Source: an uncultured Comamonas sp.
GTDB taxonomy: Bacteria > Pseudomonadota > Gammaproteobacteria > Burkholderiales > Burkholderiaceae_C
Assembly (NCBI GenBank): GCA_902175065.1
Contig: CABIIJ010000058.1
Location: 31,849 to 95,848 of the forward strand
Length of the DNA stretch: 64,000 nt
Reading direction: 5' to 3'
The notes beneath the pieces were generated by a model. It saw only the letters and a program-made list of their open reading frames with translations. It was not told the DNA's origin and ran no database searches. The translations under genes and the position numbers were made by a program. Positions 46,101 through 54,314 of the stretch are shown here, in pieces (the stretch's first letter is position 1; each line of letters starts with the position of its first letter).

Positions 46101-46101
46101 T
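40144..46101 (-). CDS. Alpha-2-macroglobulin family protein
   Basis: 1985 aa; signal peptide; MG domains; thioester motif PHSCLEQTTSRAVGL; adjacent to pbpC. Confidence 0.95.
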   Translation of the reverse strand: MLHRRIWLTLGICAAGLLAQPALALQVQKLSPQGVVNEVRQVVLRTDQDAVRFGDPQAPAPARVSCSDPQSAQGTGRWNSAREWVWQFERPVPAGVRCQVQLEKTFQSPEKSPLTGASSYQFEVAGPHVQQILPDTYQPIDEDQVFVLRFNSAPTRESLLEHSHCRSKDVGERIPLRWVEGQDADAILDGLRLKGRVEKAPSEWALLACNRRLTAGSEVQLVYGAGVQTAGGVVNRKTRVFTFEVRSAFTAEMTCERENAQSGCLPIRPVYLDFSAQIEKTVAAQVRLVGDGGALAPRFEEGDEGNTVTRLTFGPYLQPQTSYRLELPDNFADDSGRPLSNAASFPLTVQTGAAPALAKFASDEFGVLERFAEERDGAGTAVLPLTVRHIEGLHTRDAVAQLRDLVLTDDASIIAWWEKLQRYRWGSVRREVAARDVQGPLPAPMRKRPGADDEDAAPDYREVDEHSVSTRSISLLQGQKQVQQVLLPAPREGDPRPFEVIGVPLKQPGFHVLEIDSPNLGTALLDERLGAQRRMFVRTTALVTNLAVHAKFGRENAAVWVTSLDKGQPVAGAQVQISSCDGHVQAQGLTDSQGILLLPDIAREAPRCSQSAQSRTWFVSARQDGDMAFIWSDWQRGIEPWRFNLPRSWDDDAPVVAHTVLDRTLVRAGETVSMKHFIRRERMEGLAGVQAPPVQEAVITHVGSGQTYTLPLEWSEEGGHARYALSRFAVPPAAKLGQYRIELRWEGKGQSMTLSSGQFRVEAFRLPVLEGSVQPVPRAPLIQPQALPVAVSLQYLNGGSAKGQEVQVNALLRGHGVYFPRWSRYSFAAPDGAVTEQERLLADKLPVTLDAQGQGQVPLPGVGPLQQPRELLLEASFADPNGEIQTLRSTHTLWPAAVLPGILADNWVSVQRKLKLQTVAVDTEGRPQAGVAMKVEAVLTRTTTTRKRLVGGFYSYDNQTERIPLGQLCSGKSDSAGLLYCEADLTQPGQVELIVTTRDKDGHVAQAADTVWVTGQGELWFGGEDHDRMDLLPENPGYAVGQTARFQVRMPFREATALVSVEREGVLHAEVVQLKGSKPVVDLPVQAGWGPNVYVSVLALRGRLYEVPWYSFFTWGYKAPRQWWDAYWHGNKEYAAPTAMVDLSKPAFRLGVAEIQVQDAGRQLQVKVSTDKPRYQVREQAQVGIQVLQADGQPAAHAQVALAAVDKALLELMPNTSWKLAEGLWRHRSWSVSTATAQSEIVGRRHYGRKAAAPGGGGGRSNTRELFDTLLLWQPVVQLDAQGRAQVTVPLGDALSSFEIVAIADEGEDRFGTGSATIATTQDLQLISGLPPVVREGDQFTALFTVRNTTDQAMQVQLQPQVTGLELPARKVEVAAGDAQAVQWAVQVPTALAQAHEGVLHWSLQASDARTGARDAVAVSQRLLPAVPLAVQQATLEQIDGRVQMPVQWPPQAVVGKGGLRLTFSERLADPEEGVPGLRDWWQRYPHSCLEQTTSRAVGLNDAALWSSIMGRLPTYLDGDGLALYFPPQDGVRAQGSDTLTAHLLTLSHFMRKTDPRFTLPEAEHAQMQQALIAFVTGRVQRKFWSPREDLTERKLAAIAALALDGKATPALLDSLDIDPIRWPTHSVLDWLTVLAHVQVPGRAGLQQEAWQILRNRLSYQGTQVVFSTDAQDYWWWLMQGPDVNAARLLLATLGNPDWDDERPRLVTGLLARQQSGAWRTTTANLWAGLALRQFSSAYERDPVTGDTTAMLNASTQTLDWKTLQQASSPSRAAAAVAQAQPSRLLPSGSSALDAPLPANTLFLPWGERTLGQFSVQHRGTGKPWVAIQSIAAVPRTAPFDAGYRLRKTVTPLQGADLKNLQRGDIVRVRLEVEASADMTWVAVTDPIPAGATILGSGLGRDSEIATQGENRNADWWRTPAFVERGQDSYRAYWSYLGQGATSVEYTLRLNNPGSFALPPSRVEALYAPEMFGETPNARWTIGAP

Positions 46102-46380
46102 GCCCTGCCCCTTGCGCTTCTATAGAAGAGGCGCAAGCCTAACATCATCCTCCGGGGGACAATGTTTCCGTCCATTACCAAAAAGCATTGCTTCCGGCGC
46201 ACGCTGGCATTGTCTTTCAGGTGACTTTTACTCTTAAGTCTTTACAGGTCATGCAGGAACAGCTCTTATTTTTTTGTTGTTTTTCCCCGCCTATGCTGAC
46301 AATCCCGCACGACGACGCGCCGACATTCCGGTAAGCTGGCCGTTTTTTATCCCCGCCCAACAACACACAGTGAGGATGTT

Positions 46381-46692
46381 ATGAGCAGCGAACTAATCGT
46401 ACGGTTGAACCCCCAGCAGGAGTGGCGCATTGACCTCTCGCGCCTGGAACCCATGGGGGTGGAAGCGGCCCGCCAGTGGCTGGACGTGCAATTCACCACC
46501 CTGGAATGCGAGCCGCTGCGGGCCAGCGGCAAGGTGCTGCTGGCCGACAAGGTGCTGGTCGTGGCCCAGTCCGCCGGCCCGCGCCTGCTGGGCGACGAGG
46601 ACTGGCGCACCACCTATGCCCGGGCGACCCACGCCATATTGGTCAAGCCCCTGATCACGGTGGACGTGGCCGCAATGGCCGTGACCTACTGA
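46381..46692 (+). CDS. Hypothetical protein
   Basis: 103 aa ORF with clear GC-phase coding pattern, divergent from the A2M gene. Confidence 0.6.
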   Translation: MSSELIVRLNPQQEWRIDLSRLEPMGVEAARQWLDVQFTTLECEPLRASGKVLLADKVLVVAQSAGPRLLGDEDWRTTYARATHAILVKPLITVDVAAMAVTY

Positions 46693-46749
46693 ACAAGAAA
46701 AAACGCGCCCACCGGGCGCAGCGCGGGCTGGCGGGGCCACGGCCTCCCA

Positions 46750-49050
46750 TCAAAAGGCGTGCTGCGCCAGCCATTGCTCCAGCTCGGCCAGGGGCAGGGG
46801 CTTGGCAAACCAGTAGCCCTGGGCCTCCTCGCAGCCATCCGAGCGCAGCAACTGCCAGTGCGCCTGCGTCTCCACCCCTTCGGCCAGCACGCGCAGGCCC
46901 ATGCTTTGCCCCAGGGCGATGATGGAGCGGCAGATGGCCCGGTCGTTGCGGTCGGTCAGGATGTCGCGCACAAAGGACTGGTCGATCTTCAACTGCGCCA
47001 GCGGCAGCCGTTTCAGGTACGCCAAAGAGGAATACCCCGTCCCGAAATCATCCAGGGAAAACTGCAGGCCCAGCGCCTGCAGGGCGCGGATTTTGCCGAT
47101 CACCTCGTTGATGTCCTTGAGCAGGATGCTCTCGGTCAGCTCGATGAGGATTCTTTCCGGATTCGCCCCGGTATCCTGCAGGCACTGCTGCACCTGATCG
47201 ACAAAGGCGCTGGCATGGAACTGCCTGGCGCTGACGTTGACGGCAATTTCCAGTTGCGCGGTATTGGCCGATGACTGCCACGCCACCTGCTGGCGACAGG
47301 CCTCCAGAAACACCCGGCGGCCAATTTCCAGGATCTGCCCGGTCGCCTCGGCCACCGGGATGAACCGGCCCGGCGGGATCAGGCCCTGCTGCGGGTGCTG
47401 CCAGCGCAGCAGGGCCTCCACGCCGATGCAGCGGCCATAGGCATCGACCTGGGGCTGGTAGAACAGGGAAAACTCCTGGTGCTCCAGGGCGCGGTACAAA
47501 TCCTGCTCCACCTGGGCATGGGCATTGATTTTTTCCTGCATCTGCGGGTCGAAGAACCGCACCGTATTGCGCCCGGCTTCCTTGGCCTGGTACATGGCCA
47601 GGTCGGCCCGCTTCAATAGCTCGTCGGCATCGATCTCGTGCCCGAAGAACAGCGCCACGCCCAGGCTGGGGGTGATGCGCACGACGTTCCTGGCAAACTC
47701 GTAGGCAGGATTCAGGGCGCGGTTGATTTTCTCGGCAATGTCCCTGGCAATATGCACCGCCCGGGCCTGCGCATGGTCAAGGTTGTTCAGGAGGATGATG
47801 AACTCGTCGCCCCCCAGGCGGGCAACGGTATCTTCCTCCCGCACGCAGTTCAGCAGCCGCTTGGCCACAGCCACCAGGAGCTGGTCGCCTGCATCGTGGC
47901 CCAGGGTGTCGTTGAGCGTCTTGAAGTTGTCCAGATCCAGAAAAATCAATGCGCCGTAGGCATTCTGCCGCGCCGAACTGGCCAACCCCTGCTGCAGCCG
48001 ATCACGCAGCAAACGGCGGTTGGGCAGGCCCGTCAGGGGGTCGTAGAAGGCCAGGTTGCTGACCTCCTGCTCCGCCTGCTTGCGGGTGCTGATGTCCAGC
48101 AGTACGCCCAGCAGGCCGCGATCGGCGCCACGCGTATCGTGGAAGCGCTTGCCGTTCAGGTTGCCCCAGAACTGGCTGCCGTCCTTGCGCCAATACAGCC
48201 GTTCGACATCGACGGCATCGATATCGCTGGCCAGCAAGGCCAGCATTTTCTGGTGGCTGACGCTGCGTTCGGTGGGGTCGACCAGCCCCACATAGGGCGT
48301 CCCGATCAGCTCGTCCACCGTGCAGCAGAACATTTCCGCCATCCGCTGGTTGGCCAGGACGATCATGCCCTTCTTATCGACCAGGAAGATCCCGGCACTG
48401 GAAGTATCGAAGATCTGCTGCAGCAGCGATTCGCTTTGGCGGATCCGGGCATCGGCCCGCTTGCGCTCGGTGATATCTTCGATGAAACCGTGGTAGACAA
48501 TCTCGCCGTTGGGCATGGTGAACGGCGAGGAATTCGCATACATCCAGTGCAGCGCTCCATCGGGCATGGAAAAGCGGAATTCACAGAAGAACTCCTCTTT
48601 GGCGTGCCATGCGGTCCGGTCGAGATCGGAAAATCTGGTGCAATCCTCCGGGGCGATTCTCTGAAAAAACAGCGCCGGGTCGGCCACCACCTCGGCCGCC
48701 GATTTCCCGGTAAAGCGCCGGATCCCCTCGCTGACGTAAATCAGATTGGAAAGATTGCCCTCCTCCAGCCGGTAGCGGTACACCACCACGGGCAAGTGGT
48801 CCGTCAAATCCTTGAGTTCCAACTGCAGGCGCTCGCGCATCACACGGTGCATCAGCAGCAGCGCCGCACACAGCAGGAGCAGGCCCACCGCGGGCAGAAT
48901 CCACAAATACTCCAGCGCCGCACCGACCGCCTGTTGCTGTCGGTGGTACTGCCACAGACTGCCCAGCAGCACCAGGACACAGGCCGCAACCAGCCCCCAC
49001 AACAAGCCCATGGCCTGCGCAAGGGATAGTTTGATTTTTTTAACGGCCAC
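46750..49050 (-). CDS. PAS-GGDEF-EAL bifunctional c-di-GMP protein (GTG start proposed; upstream ATG at 49116 possible)
   Basis: LGGDEFIILLNN, GVEALLRWQHPQQGLIPPG, LDDFGTGYSSLAYLKRLPL; GGAGAAGG SD-like sequence before GTG at 49050. Confidence 0.93.
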   Translation of the reverse strand: MAVKKIKLSLAQAMGLLWGLVAACVLVLLGSLWQYHRQQQAVGAALEYLWILPAVGLLLLCAALLLMHRVMRERLQLELKDLTDHLPVVVYRYRLEEGNLSNLIYVSEGIRRFTGKSAAEVVADPALFFQRIAPEDCTRFSDLDRTAWHAKEEFFCEFRFSMPDGALHWMYANSSPFTMPNGEIVYHGFIEDITERKRADARIRQSESLLQQIFDTSSAGIFLVDKKGMIVLANQRMAEMFCCTVDELIGTPYVGLVDPTERSVSHQKMLALLASDIDAVDVERLYWRKDGSQFWGNLNGKRFHDTRGADRGLLGVLLDISTRKQAEQEVSNLAFYDPLTGLPNRRLLRDRLQQGLASSARQNAYGALIFLDLDNFKTLNDTLGHDAGDQLLVAVAKRLLNCVREEDTVARLGGDEFIILLNNLDHAQARAVHIARDIAEKINRALNPAYEFARNVVRITPSLGVALFFGHEIDADELLKRADLAMYQAKEAGRNTVRFFDPQMQEKINAHAQVEQDLYRALEHQEFSLFYQPQVDAYGRCIGVEALLRWQHPQQGLIPPGRFIPVAEATGQILEIGRRVFLEACRQQVAWQSSANTAQLEIAVNVSARQFHASAFVDQVQQCLQDTGANPERILIELTESILLKDINEVIGKIRALQALGLQFSLDDFGTGYSSLAYLKRLPLAQLKIDQSFVRDILTDRNDRAICRSIIALGQSMGLRVLAEGVETQAHWQLLRSDGCEEAQGYWFAKPLPLAELEQWLAQHAF

Positions 49051-49147
49051 AACCTTCTCCCTGGACGGCACCGACAACACTCCACGCGCATTGTGCGCTG
49101 GGGGCCAGCCGACCAAGCCTACTTGGAAACACCTACCCGCAGCCCGC

Positions 49148-50551
49148 CTAGCCCGGCGCGAACCGCGCGGCCAGCGCCTGCAGCAACTGCGTATGGATAC
49201 CGCCGAAGCCGCCGTTGCTCATGCACACGATGGCGTCTCCTGGCCGTACCACCGCCAGGACTTGCTGCACCACGGTCGCAATGTCGCCGGCCGTCAGGCC
49301 CGCATCGCCCAACGGTTCCAACGCCTGCGCAGCATCCCAATCCAGGCCCGCCGTGTGGCAGAAGGCCAGGTCGGCCTCTTTCAGCGCCCAGGGCAGTTGC
49401 GCCTTCATGGTGCCCAGCTTCATGGTGTTGCTGCGCGGTTCGAACACGGCCAGGATGCGGGTTTGCTGGCCCACCTGCTGGCGCAGCCCGTCCAGGGTGG
49501 TGCGGATGGCCGTCGGGTGGTGGGCGAAATCGTCGTACACCGCAACCCCGGCCACGGTGCCGCGCAGTTCCATGCGCCGGCGCACGTTCCGAAAGCGCCC
49601 CAGCGCGGCGCAGGCCGCGGCCGGGGCCACGCCCACATGCTCGGCGGCTGCAATGGCGGCCAGGGCGTTGAGCTGGTTGTGCTCGCCGCTCAAGGCCCAT
49701 TCCACCCGGCCGACCACCTGCCCGGCACGCAGCACGTCGAACGCATGGTGCAGCCCCTGGGCGGTGAAATCGCTGACGGCACTGCCGAAGCTGCGCACCT
49801 CGCTCCAGCAACCCTGGTGCAGCACGCGGGCCAGGGCTTCTTCCAGGCCATTGCTGACGACGCGGCCCGTGGCGGGCACGGTGCGCAGCAGGTGGTGGAA
49901 CTGGCGCTCGATCGCCGCCAGATCGGGAAAGATGTCGGCGTGGTCGAACTCCAGGTTGTTCAGCACCGCCGTGCGCGGACGGTAGTGGACAAACTTGCTG
50001 CGCTTGTCGAAAAAGGCTGTGTCGTACTCGTCCGCCTCGATCACGAACAGGGGCCGCTCCTGCCCGGCGGCCAAGGCCCCCAGGCGGGCCGAGACGCCAA
50101 AGTCCAGCGGCACGCCGCCGACCAGGAAACCGGGCGCCAGCCCCGCGCACTCCAGCACCCAGGCCAGCATGGAGGTGGTAGTGGTCTTGCCATGCGTGCC
50201 CGCCACGGCCAGCACATGGCGGCCTTGCAGCACGTTTTCGGCCAGCCACTGCGGCCCGCTGGTGTAGGGCAGCCCCTGGTCGAGGATGGCCTCCATCAGC
50301 GCAAACTTGGGCGTGCCATCGTCCAGCCGGGCGCGGCTGACGACATTGCCGACCACGAACACATCGGGCTTGAGCTGCACCTGCTCGGCGCCGTAGCCCT
50401 CGATCAGGTCAATGCCCAGGGCCCGCAATTGGTCGCTCATCGGCGGGTAGACCCCTGCATCGCAACCCGTAACCTTGTGCCCGGCTTCCCGCGCCAGTGC
50501 CGCGACGCCGCCCATGAAGGTGCCGCAAATGCCCAGAATATGAATATACAT
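49148..50551 (-). CDS. mpl: UDP-N-acetylmuramate:L-alanyl-gamma-D-glutamyl-meso-diaminopimelate ligase
   Basis: MYIHILGICGTFMGGVAALAREAGHKVTGCDAGVYPPMSDQL; VAGTHGKTTTTSML. Confidence 0.96.
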   Translation of the reverse strand: MYIHILGICGTFMGGVAALAREAGHKVTGCDAGVYPPMSDQLRALGIDLIEGYGAEQVQLKPDVFVVGNVVSRARLDDGTPKFALMEAILDQGLPYTSGPQWLAENVLQGRHVLAVAGTHGKTTTTSMLAWVLECAGLAPGFLVGGVPLDFGVSARLGALAAGQERPLFVIEADEYDTAFFDKRSKFVHYRPRTAVLNNLEFDHADIFPDLAAIERQFHHLLRTVPATGRVVSNGLEEALARVLHQGCWSEVRSFGSAVSDFTAQGLHHAFDVLRAGQVVGRVEWALSGEHNQLNALAAIAAAEHVGVAPAAACAALGRFRNVRRRMELRGTVAGVAVYDDFAHHPTAIRTTLDGLRQQVGQQTRILAVFEPRSNTMKLGTMKAQLPWALKEADLAFCHTAGLDWDAAQALEPLGDAGLTAGDIATVVQQVLAVVRPGDAIVCMSNGGFGGIHTQLLQALAARFAPG

Positions 50552-50562
50552 GGGCGGCGATT

Positions 50563-52539
50563 CTACGGGCCGGGCACCGCGCAGCAGCGGTCGCGCCCGG
50601 CCTGTTTGGCCGCATACAGGGCGCCATCGGCGCGTTCGATCAGGGCGGTGAAGCCGTCTGTCTGCTCCGGCTCCTGCAGCCCGCCGGGCCTGGCGCAAGC
50701 CACGCCCACACTGATGGTGACCCGTTGCCCCGGCACGCTGCTGCCGGCGTGCGGCAAGTCCAGGCGCTGCACTGCCAGCACCAGTTGCTGGCCGAACGCC
50801 TGGGCCTGCGCCAGGGTCGATCCAGGCAGCAGCACCATGAACTCCTCCCCGCCATAGCGGGCCGCAAGCTCGCCCTCACGCCCCACGCTGGCCGCCAGTA
50901 CCCGGGCCACTTCGCACAGGCAGACATCGCCCTGGACGTGGCCATAGGTATCGTTGTAAGCCTTGAAGTGGTCGAGATCGAGCATCAGCAGCGCCACGCT
51001 TTGGCCGTGCCGTGCGGCACGGCGCCATTCCTTGTGCAAGGCTTCCTGCAACGCCAGGCGGTTGGCAATGCCCGTCAGAGGGTCGAGCCGCACCTGGTTT
51101 TCCAGCTGGTGGCGGTATTCCTCCAACTGCTCGTCGACCTGTTTGCGCTCGGTGATGTCCTGGGCAATGCCGATCATGCGCGAGGGTGTCTCGCCCTCGT
51201 GCCTATCCACTTCGGCCCAGACCTGGATCCAGCGCTGCTCGCCGCTGTCTGCACGGCGAATGCGGTACTGCACGTGCAGGTGCTGGCGCCGGGCAATGGT
51301 CTGTTCATGCGCGGCAAATACCGCTTTCCGGTCCTCTTTCTCGACCAGCGCGGCCCAACGCTTGAGGGGAAACCAGCCGCCTGCGGCCACGCCGAAGATA
51401 CGGGCCGTGATCTCCGAGATGTAAAACTCCTTTTTCCCCAGGTCGTAGACGAAATAGCCCAGCGCTGCCGCCTGCTGCGCCGAATCGAGCCAGCGGATGT
51501 GCAGTTGCAGTTCCCGCTTCAAAGTCCGCTCGGCCCGCCATGCCGACCACTGCCAGATCCCGCCCAGCAAGGCCAGAAGCAGCAACAGCGCACCGATCAG
51601 CAGGCCAAAGGCCAGCCCCTCGCGGCGGCGGGCATCGTTGAGAATTTCGGCCTCGTCGATCTGCACGATCAGCCACCAGGGAGCGCCGTCAATGGCGCTG
51701 ACCATCGAGATCACCGGCTGATCCATATGGTTGATACCCCGCACGATCCCGCGTCCCCCGCGCACGGCCTGCATCGCCGGGCCGTTGCGCGTCAACGGCA
51801 AGGGCTTGCTCAGGGCCGCGACACCGCTTTTGGGCAAGGGGTTGATGTTGATGATGCTGTCCTCGCCCTCCAGCTGGGTCAATACCGCTTCTGCGCTCTG
51901 GCTCTGCACCTGCCACGCCTGCACCAGCGGGAACAGGGTGCCGCGCAAGTCCATCACCAGCCACGCCACGCCGATCGGTTCAAACCCGTCGTACAGCGGC
52001 GTCATCACGCCGAAGAAGGGAAAGGCGAAATAGCCCGGCGCCTGTGGCTCCACCGCGACGGGTTCGGCGCGGTCCAGGGCCTGCTGCAACGCCCGCATCT
52101 CCTGCGCGGGCAAGGGGCGCGGCAGGGCTGCGGTGTCGGTGCTCATCAGCAGCTGGCCCCGGGTGTCGAGCAGATAGACCAGCGCGTACTGGTCGTATTC
52201 CACCAGCACCCGCAGGCGCTGGTGCAGCAGCGCTTCCTGGCGGAGATCGCTCTGCTGGCTGTGCAGCCATTCGGCCAGCACTTTGGAGAACAGCGGATCC
52301 TGCGAAAACGCCCCGGCATCGGCCATGCGGGCACGCCGCCAGTCGGCCACGCTCTTGCTTTGCACCTCGCCGACCAGGCGCATCCGGTCTTGCACCTGCA
52401 GGCGGTATTCATCGGAGCGACGCTCATAGACCCAGACCACGCTGCTCAAGGCCAGCAGCACCACCCCCAGCACCAGGAGCCAGTACCCGCGCTTTTGCTT
52501 TTGATAGGCAGCATTTTTTTCACGGTTCAAGGCATCCAT
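50563..52539 (-). CDS. Diguanylate cyclase with Cache-like sensor and PAS domain
   Basis: YGGEEFMVLLPGS; PAS-like WIQVWAEVDRHEGETPSRMIGIAQDITERKQ; N-terminal TM plus extracytoplasmic domain. Confidence 0.92.
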   Translation of the reverse strand: MDALNREKNAAYQKQKRGYWLLVLGVVLLALSSVVWVYERRSDEYRLQVQDRMRLVGEVQSKSVADWRRARMADAGAFSQDPLFSKVLAEWLHSQQSDLRQEALLHQRLRVLVEYDQYALVYLLDTRGQLLMSTDTAALPRPLPAQEMRALQQALDRAEPVAVEPQAPGYFAFPFFGVMTPLYDGFEPIGVAWLVMDLRGTLFPLVQAWQVQSQSAEAVLTQLEGEDSIININPLPKSGVAALSKPLPLTRNGPAMQAVRGGRGIVRGINHMDQPVISMVSAIDGAPWWLIVQIDEAEILNDARRREGLAFGLLIGALLLLLALLGGIWQWSAWRAERTLKRELQLHIRWLDSAQQAAALGYFVYDLGKKEFYISEITARIFGVAAGGWFPLKRWAALVEKEDRKAVFAAHEQTIARRQHLHVQYRIRRADSGEQRWIQVWAEVDRHEGETPSRMIGIAQDITERKQVDEQLEEYRHQLENQVRLDPLTGIANRLALQEALHKEWRRAARHGQSVALLMLDLDHFKAYNDTYGHVQGDVCLCEVARVLAASVGREGELAARYGGEEFMVLLPGSTLAQAQAFGQQLVLAVQRLDLPHAGSSVPGQRVTISVGVACARPGGLQEPEQTDGFTALIERADGALYAAKQAGRDRCCAVPGP

Positions 52540-52740
52540 GATCCACCATGCTTTCCCGGCACGAACACCCGTTCACGCTCTTTTCCATGGCGCCCGTTGC
52601 CAGCACCCCCTTCGCCAAGCAGGATGGAAAGATCGCGAACAGGCTCCTACGCCACCGGAGTGATTCTGAAAGTAACAAAAATTTAAAAATGGCTATTACA
52701 TTACACAAATATCAAGTATTCCCAAGAATTGTTATTTTTT

Positions 52741-54225
52741 ATGTCCCCTTTGCACCCCCGCCGCCGTGATGCCCTGGCCCTGCTGGCGGCCGGCGCCCTG
52801 CCTTGGACTGCGCAGGCCCAGGAACGGCGCGATGCGGTCCATATCAGCATATCCCTGGAGCCGGACAGCCTCGACCCCACCAGCGCACCGGCCGCAGCCA
52901 ATGCCGAAGTGGTTCACTACAACCTGCTGGAAGGGCTGACCAAGATCGAGCAGAACGGCCAGACCCGCCCCCTGCTGGCCCAGGCATGGGACACCAGCGC
53001 CGACCAGCGTGTCTGGCGCTTTACCCTGCGCCCCGGCGTGCGCTTTCACGACGGGGCCGCGCTGGATGCCCAGACCGTGCGCTGGTGCTTCCTGCGAGCC
53101 CAGCAGGCCGATTCCGGCAACAAAGGCAAACCGGGGCTGTTCGACAACATCGCCGCCATCGACACGCCCGACGCGCAAACCCTGGTGCTGCACCTGCACC
53201 ACCCCGATCCACACCTGCTGTTTCGCCTGGGGGATAGCTACGCCGTCATCCTGCACCCCCAATCCGCAGCCCAGGCGAGTACCGCGCCCGTAGGCACCGG
53301 CCCCTACCGCCTAGAACACTGGCAGCACGGCCAAAGCATCCGCCTGCGCCGCTTTGCCGGCTACTGGGGTGCCAGGCCCGCGCTGGAACAGGGCGTGTTC
53401 CATTTCAACGCAGGGCAGGACGTACAGGCGCTGGATACGCAGCGCATCGACATGTTCTTCAACTTCGCCTCCCGCCGGCTGGACAGCTTTCGCTCCAATG
53501 CGCAGTACCAGGTGCTGGTGGGCGCCTCCAGCGGCAAGGGGCTGCTGGCGCTGAACCACCGCCTGCCGCTGTTTCAGGACGTGCGCGTGCGCCAGGCGCT
53601 CACCCATGCGATCGACCGGGAGCGCTTTATCGCCACCGCCCTGCATGGCTACGGCAGCGTCATCGGCAGCCACTTCACCCCCAACGAAACGGGCTATATC
53701 CGGCTGGCTGGCACCTACCCCTACGACCCGGAACGCGCCCGCCAGCTCCTGCGCTCGGCGAACGTCCAGCTCCCCGTCAAGGTGCCGCTGGCACTGCCGC
53801 CCACGCCCTACGCGCAGATGGGCGGGCCGCTGATTGCCGACGATCTGGCCCAGGTGGGCATCCAGGTGCAATTGCAGCCCCTGAGCTGGCCGCAGTGGCT
53901 GGACGGCCCCTTCAAGGGGGAGTTCGGGATGACGCTCATCAACCACGTGGAGCCGCTGGATTACGGCATCTACGCCAAACCGGACTACTACTTCGGCTAC
54001 GACAGCCCGCGTTACCGGAATTTGCTCGCCCAGTACCAGAACGCCCGCTCGGCGCGGCAGCGCCAGCTGCTGTTTGCCGACATCCAGCGCTTTCTGGCCG
54101 CCGACGCGGCCAACGTGTGGCTGTTCAACGCCAGCATCGGCACCGTCGTCCGCACCGGCTTGCAGGGCGTGTGGGTGGACTACCCCACCTTCGCGCACGA
54201 CATTGCCGCCATGTACTGGAGGTGA
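52741..54225 (+). CDS. ABC transporter substrate-binding protein (peptide/nickel family 5)
   Basis: ISISLEPDSLDPTSAPAAANAEVVHYNLLEGLTKI; VRFHDGAALDAQTVRW. Confidence 0.9.
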   Translation: MSPLHPRRRDALALLAAGALPWTAQAQERRDAVHISISLEPDSLDPTSAPAAANAEVVHYNLLEGLTKIEQNGQTRPLLAQAWDTSADQRVWRFTLRPGVRFHDGAALDAQTVRWCFLRAQQADSGNKGKPGLFDNIAAIDTPDAQTLVLHLHHPDPHLLFRLGDSYAVILHPQSAAQASTAPVGTGPYRLEHWQHGQSIRLRRFAGYWGARPALEQGVFHFNAGQDVQALDTQRIDMFFNFASRRLDSFRSNAQYQVLVGASSGKGLLALNHRLPLFQDVRVRQALTHAIDRERFIATALHGYGSVIGSHFTPNETGYIRLAGTYPYDPERARQLLRSANVQLPVKVPLALPPTPYAQMGGPLIADDLAQVGIQVQLQPLSWPQWLDGPFKGEFGMTLINHVEPLDYGIYAKPDYYFGYDSPRYRNLLAQYQNARSARQRQLLFADIQRFLAADAANVWLFNASIGTVVRTGLQGVWVDYPTFAHDIAAMYWR

Positions 54226-54314
54226 GCGCTGCGGCGCCGGGGAAGGCTGCCCGGCGCCCAGCGCCTTTTGCGCCGCAGACCGATAATGGGCCGCTTTACT
54301 TTCCCGACTGCGTT

